6,123 nucleotides of DNA from assembly GCA_021805625.1 (NCBI GenBank), contig JAJZEU010000040.1:1-6123 (forward strand), read 5' to 3'. The notes under the pieces were generated by a model that searched no databases, was not told the DNA's origin, and was given only the letters and a program-made list of their open reading frames with translations. The DNA is from Microcaldota archaeon (GTDB taxonomy: Archaea; Micrarchaeota; Micrarchaeia; Micrarchaeales; CABMGC01). The position numbers and the translations under genes were made by a program. Of the stretch, positions 5,482-6,123 are shown piece by piece. The number at the start of each line of letters is the position of its first letter. The first letter of the stretch is position 1.

Positions 5482-5504
5482 AAATGTGTAGCCAAGGTAT
5501 AATC

Positions 5505-5945
5505 ATGAAGAGGTTCAGGTACGTGCCGCATACGGCAGATGTCGCTTTCGTGGCATACGGCAGGAATGCAGAAGAAGCAGTGGAAAATGCAGCCCTTGCC
5601 ACGCTGAACGTGATGCTTGACATAAAAAAAATATCGCGAAGTGATGTGACAACGCACCATATCAGCATAAGAGAAAAGGCAAACGATCTGAATTCGCTCG
5701 TGTGGTACACGCTCCAGCACATACTTTCGAAAGTGGATGAAAGAAAGCTGAATGCCTACGCCTTCAATGTGCTGAGCATCAGCACAAGCGGCAAAAAAGG
5801 CCAGATGAGGCTTGAAGGCAAGCTGGAGTTCAAGGACTTGAAGGAAGATGCCTCCCTCCTTGAAGTAAAGGCCGTCACTCCCCATGATCTACGTGTTGAG
5901 AAGAAGCGCGGCTTATGGTATATAAGGGTTCTGCTTGACGTTTGA
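5505..5945 (+). CDS. Archease (RtcB tRNA-ligase activating protein)
   Basis: A 146-residue archease, the small metal-binding cofactor that speeds guanylylation and turnover of the RtcB RNA ligase in tRNA exon joining. Family marks: FRYVPHTADVAFVAYGRNAE near the start (residues 4-23, Asp12 a likely metal ligand), NDLNSLVWYTLQHIL (60-74), LLEVKAVTPHDLRVE (118-132; most members have Tyr instead of Pro126) and an ending in LLDV with Asp145. Length is normal. The frame extends upstream to ATG 5439, but those 22 codons are right-end sequence of the insertion element. The ATG at 5505 starts directly before the conserved domain and has AAGG eight bases upstream. The element ends about 24 bases before this start, so the promoter now in use is unclear. 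RtcB itself is not in the window. The stop lies seven bases before the 3' end of tRNA-Cys. Confidence 0.93.
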   Translation: MKRFRYVPHTADVAFVAYGRNAEEAVENAALATLNVMLDIKKISRSDVTTHHISIREKANDLNSLVWYTLQHILSKVDERKLNAYAFNVLSISTSGKKGQMRLEGKLEFKDLKEDASLLEVKAVTPHDLRVEKKRGLWYIRVLLDV

Positions 5946-5952
5946 TCTGGAA

Positions 5953-6023
5953 AGCCAGGGAAGGGAGTTGAACCCCTCTAAGCCGCTCTGCAGGCGGCTG
6001 CATAGCCGATCTGCCACCCTGGC
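5953..6023 (-). tRNA. trnC-GCA: tRNA-Cys(GCA), no intron
   Basis: On the minus strand a 71-nt cloverleaf folds with acceptor stem GCCAGGG/CCCTGGC, a 3-bp D stem GCA/TGC, anticodon stem GCCGC/GCGGC with loop CTGCAGA (anticodon GCA), a short variable region, and T arm AGGGG-TTCAACT-CCCTT with one G-T pair. The discriminator is U73, the identity base of tRNA-Cys. CCA is not encoded directly; two T bases separate it from a nearby CCA. The gene has its own TATA box upstream. Confidence 0.95.
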
Positions 6024-6051
6024 AGGCATATCTATTTATTCATAAGAGGTA

Positions 6052-6064
6052 TTTTATATAAATA
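6052..6064. promoter_or_regulatory. Shared TATA region of tRNA-Cys and the divergent gene at 6084
   Basis: The near-symmetric stretch TTTTATATAAATA reads as a TATA box on both strands. On the minus strand it lies about 29-41 bases before tRNA-Cys. On the plus strand its centre lies about 26 bases before the ATG at 6084, which would place transcription start at or next to that ATG. Confidence 0.6.
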
Positions 6065-6083
6065 ATCTGTTTCGGTTGGTTTG

Positions 6084-6123
6084 ATGGAGAGAGCACCATT
6101 TCCGCTTCCAAAGGAGTTCATAT
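6084..6123 (+). CDS. Start of an unidentified gene (3' end outside window)
   Basis: ATG at 6084 opens a frame that stays open for the 13 codons left in the window (MERAPFPLPKEFI). No ribosome-binding site is seen, but a TATA box sits at the distance expected for a leaderless archaeal mRNA. Too little is visible to name a family. Confidence 0.5.
   Translation, partial: MERAPFPLPKEFI

Noticed and set aside
5439..5504. Upstream extension of archease by 22 codons, with internal ATGs at 5475 and 5484
   Set aside because: Most of these codons are right-end sequence of the insertion element, including its hairpin. The GGGAGG before ATG 5475 is part of that hairpin region and abuts the ATG too closely for ribosome binding. 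Archease similarity starts just after 5505.
5478..5885. Minus strand open frames opposite archease and the end of tnpB (5336-5722, 5478-5885)
   Set aside because: They are antisense to recognised genes and show no domain.

Overview
The window reads as chromosomal DNA from an archaeon. The evidence is an archaeal-type intron at the canonical position of a tRNA-Ile gene, TATA boxes at archaeal spacing before both tRNA genes and before a probable leaderless gene, an archease gene, an archaeosortase-like membrane protease, a divergent family-4-type uracil-DNA glycosylase, and an IS200/IS605 element with tnpA and tnpB. Mixed GTG, TTG and ATG starts and frequent AGG/AGA/ATA codons fit this. A small-genome DPANN-type archaeon such as a Micrarchaeota relative would fit, but that placement is a guess; the sequence does not fix the lineage.

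Left part (1-2034). The end of an unidentified + strand gene (3-188) runs toward a minus strand tRNA-Ile(GAU) gene with a 33-nt intron (209-316). A divergent intergenic region carries the tRNA promoter and a perfect palindrome just before a GTG-started gene for a NicO/UreH-like multi-pass metal transporter (444-1466). That gene meets, with one base between the stop codons, a minus strand uracil-DNA glycosylase (1468-2034) that lacks most of the expected iron-sulfur cysteines.

Middle (2031-3795). The glycosylase gene overlaps the end of a 506-residue archaeosortase-like gene (2031-3551, minus) by four bases, so the two probably form one operon. The sortase core (Cys190, Arg235, His256) is followed by an extra membrane segment and a long external tail with eight N-glycosylation sequons. 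The 244-bp region to its right holds its probable promoter, an inverted repeat, and the left end of the insertion sequence.

Right part (about 3703-6123). A complete-looking IS200/IS605 element carries an intact HUH/Y1 transposase (tnpA) overlapping by one base an intact RuvC/zinc-finger TnpB nuclease. Matching hairpins with TTTA loops mark both ends, and the 3' end of tnpB is rich in hairpins, as expected of an embedded omega (guide) RNA. The right end lies about 24 bases before the likely start of the archease gene (5505-5945), so the element probably sits in the archease promoter/leader. Archease activates the RtcB ligase that joins tRNA exons, which connects it functionally to the intron-containing tRNA-Ile. 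A minus strand intronless tRNA-Cys(GCA) gene (5953-6023) follows. It shares an AT-rich promoter with a divergent gene of which only the first 13 codons are visible.

I did not find an obviously new multi-gene defence or metabolic system. The most unusual points are the cysteine-poor glycosylase coupled to an archaeosortase, the sequon-rich sortase tail, the palindrome before the metal transporter, and the apparently complete TnpB/guide RNA unit next to archease.
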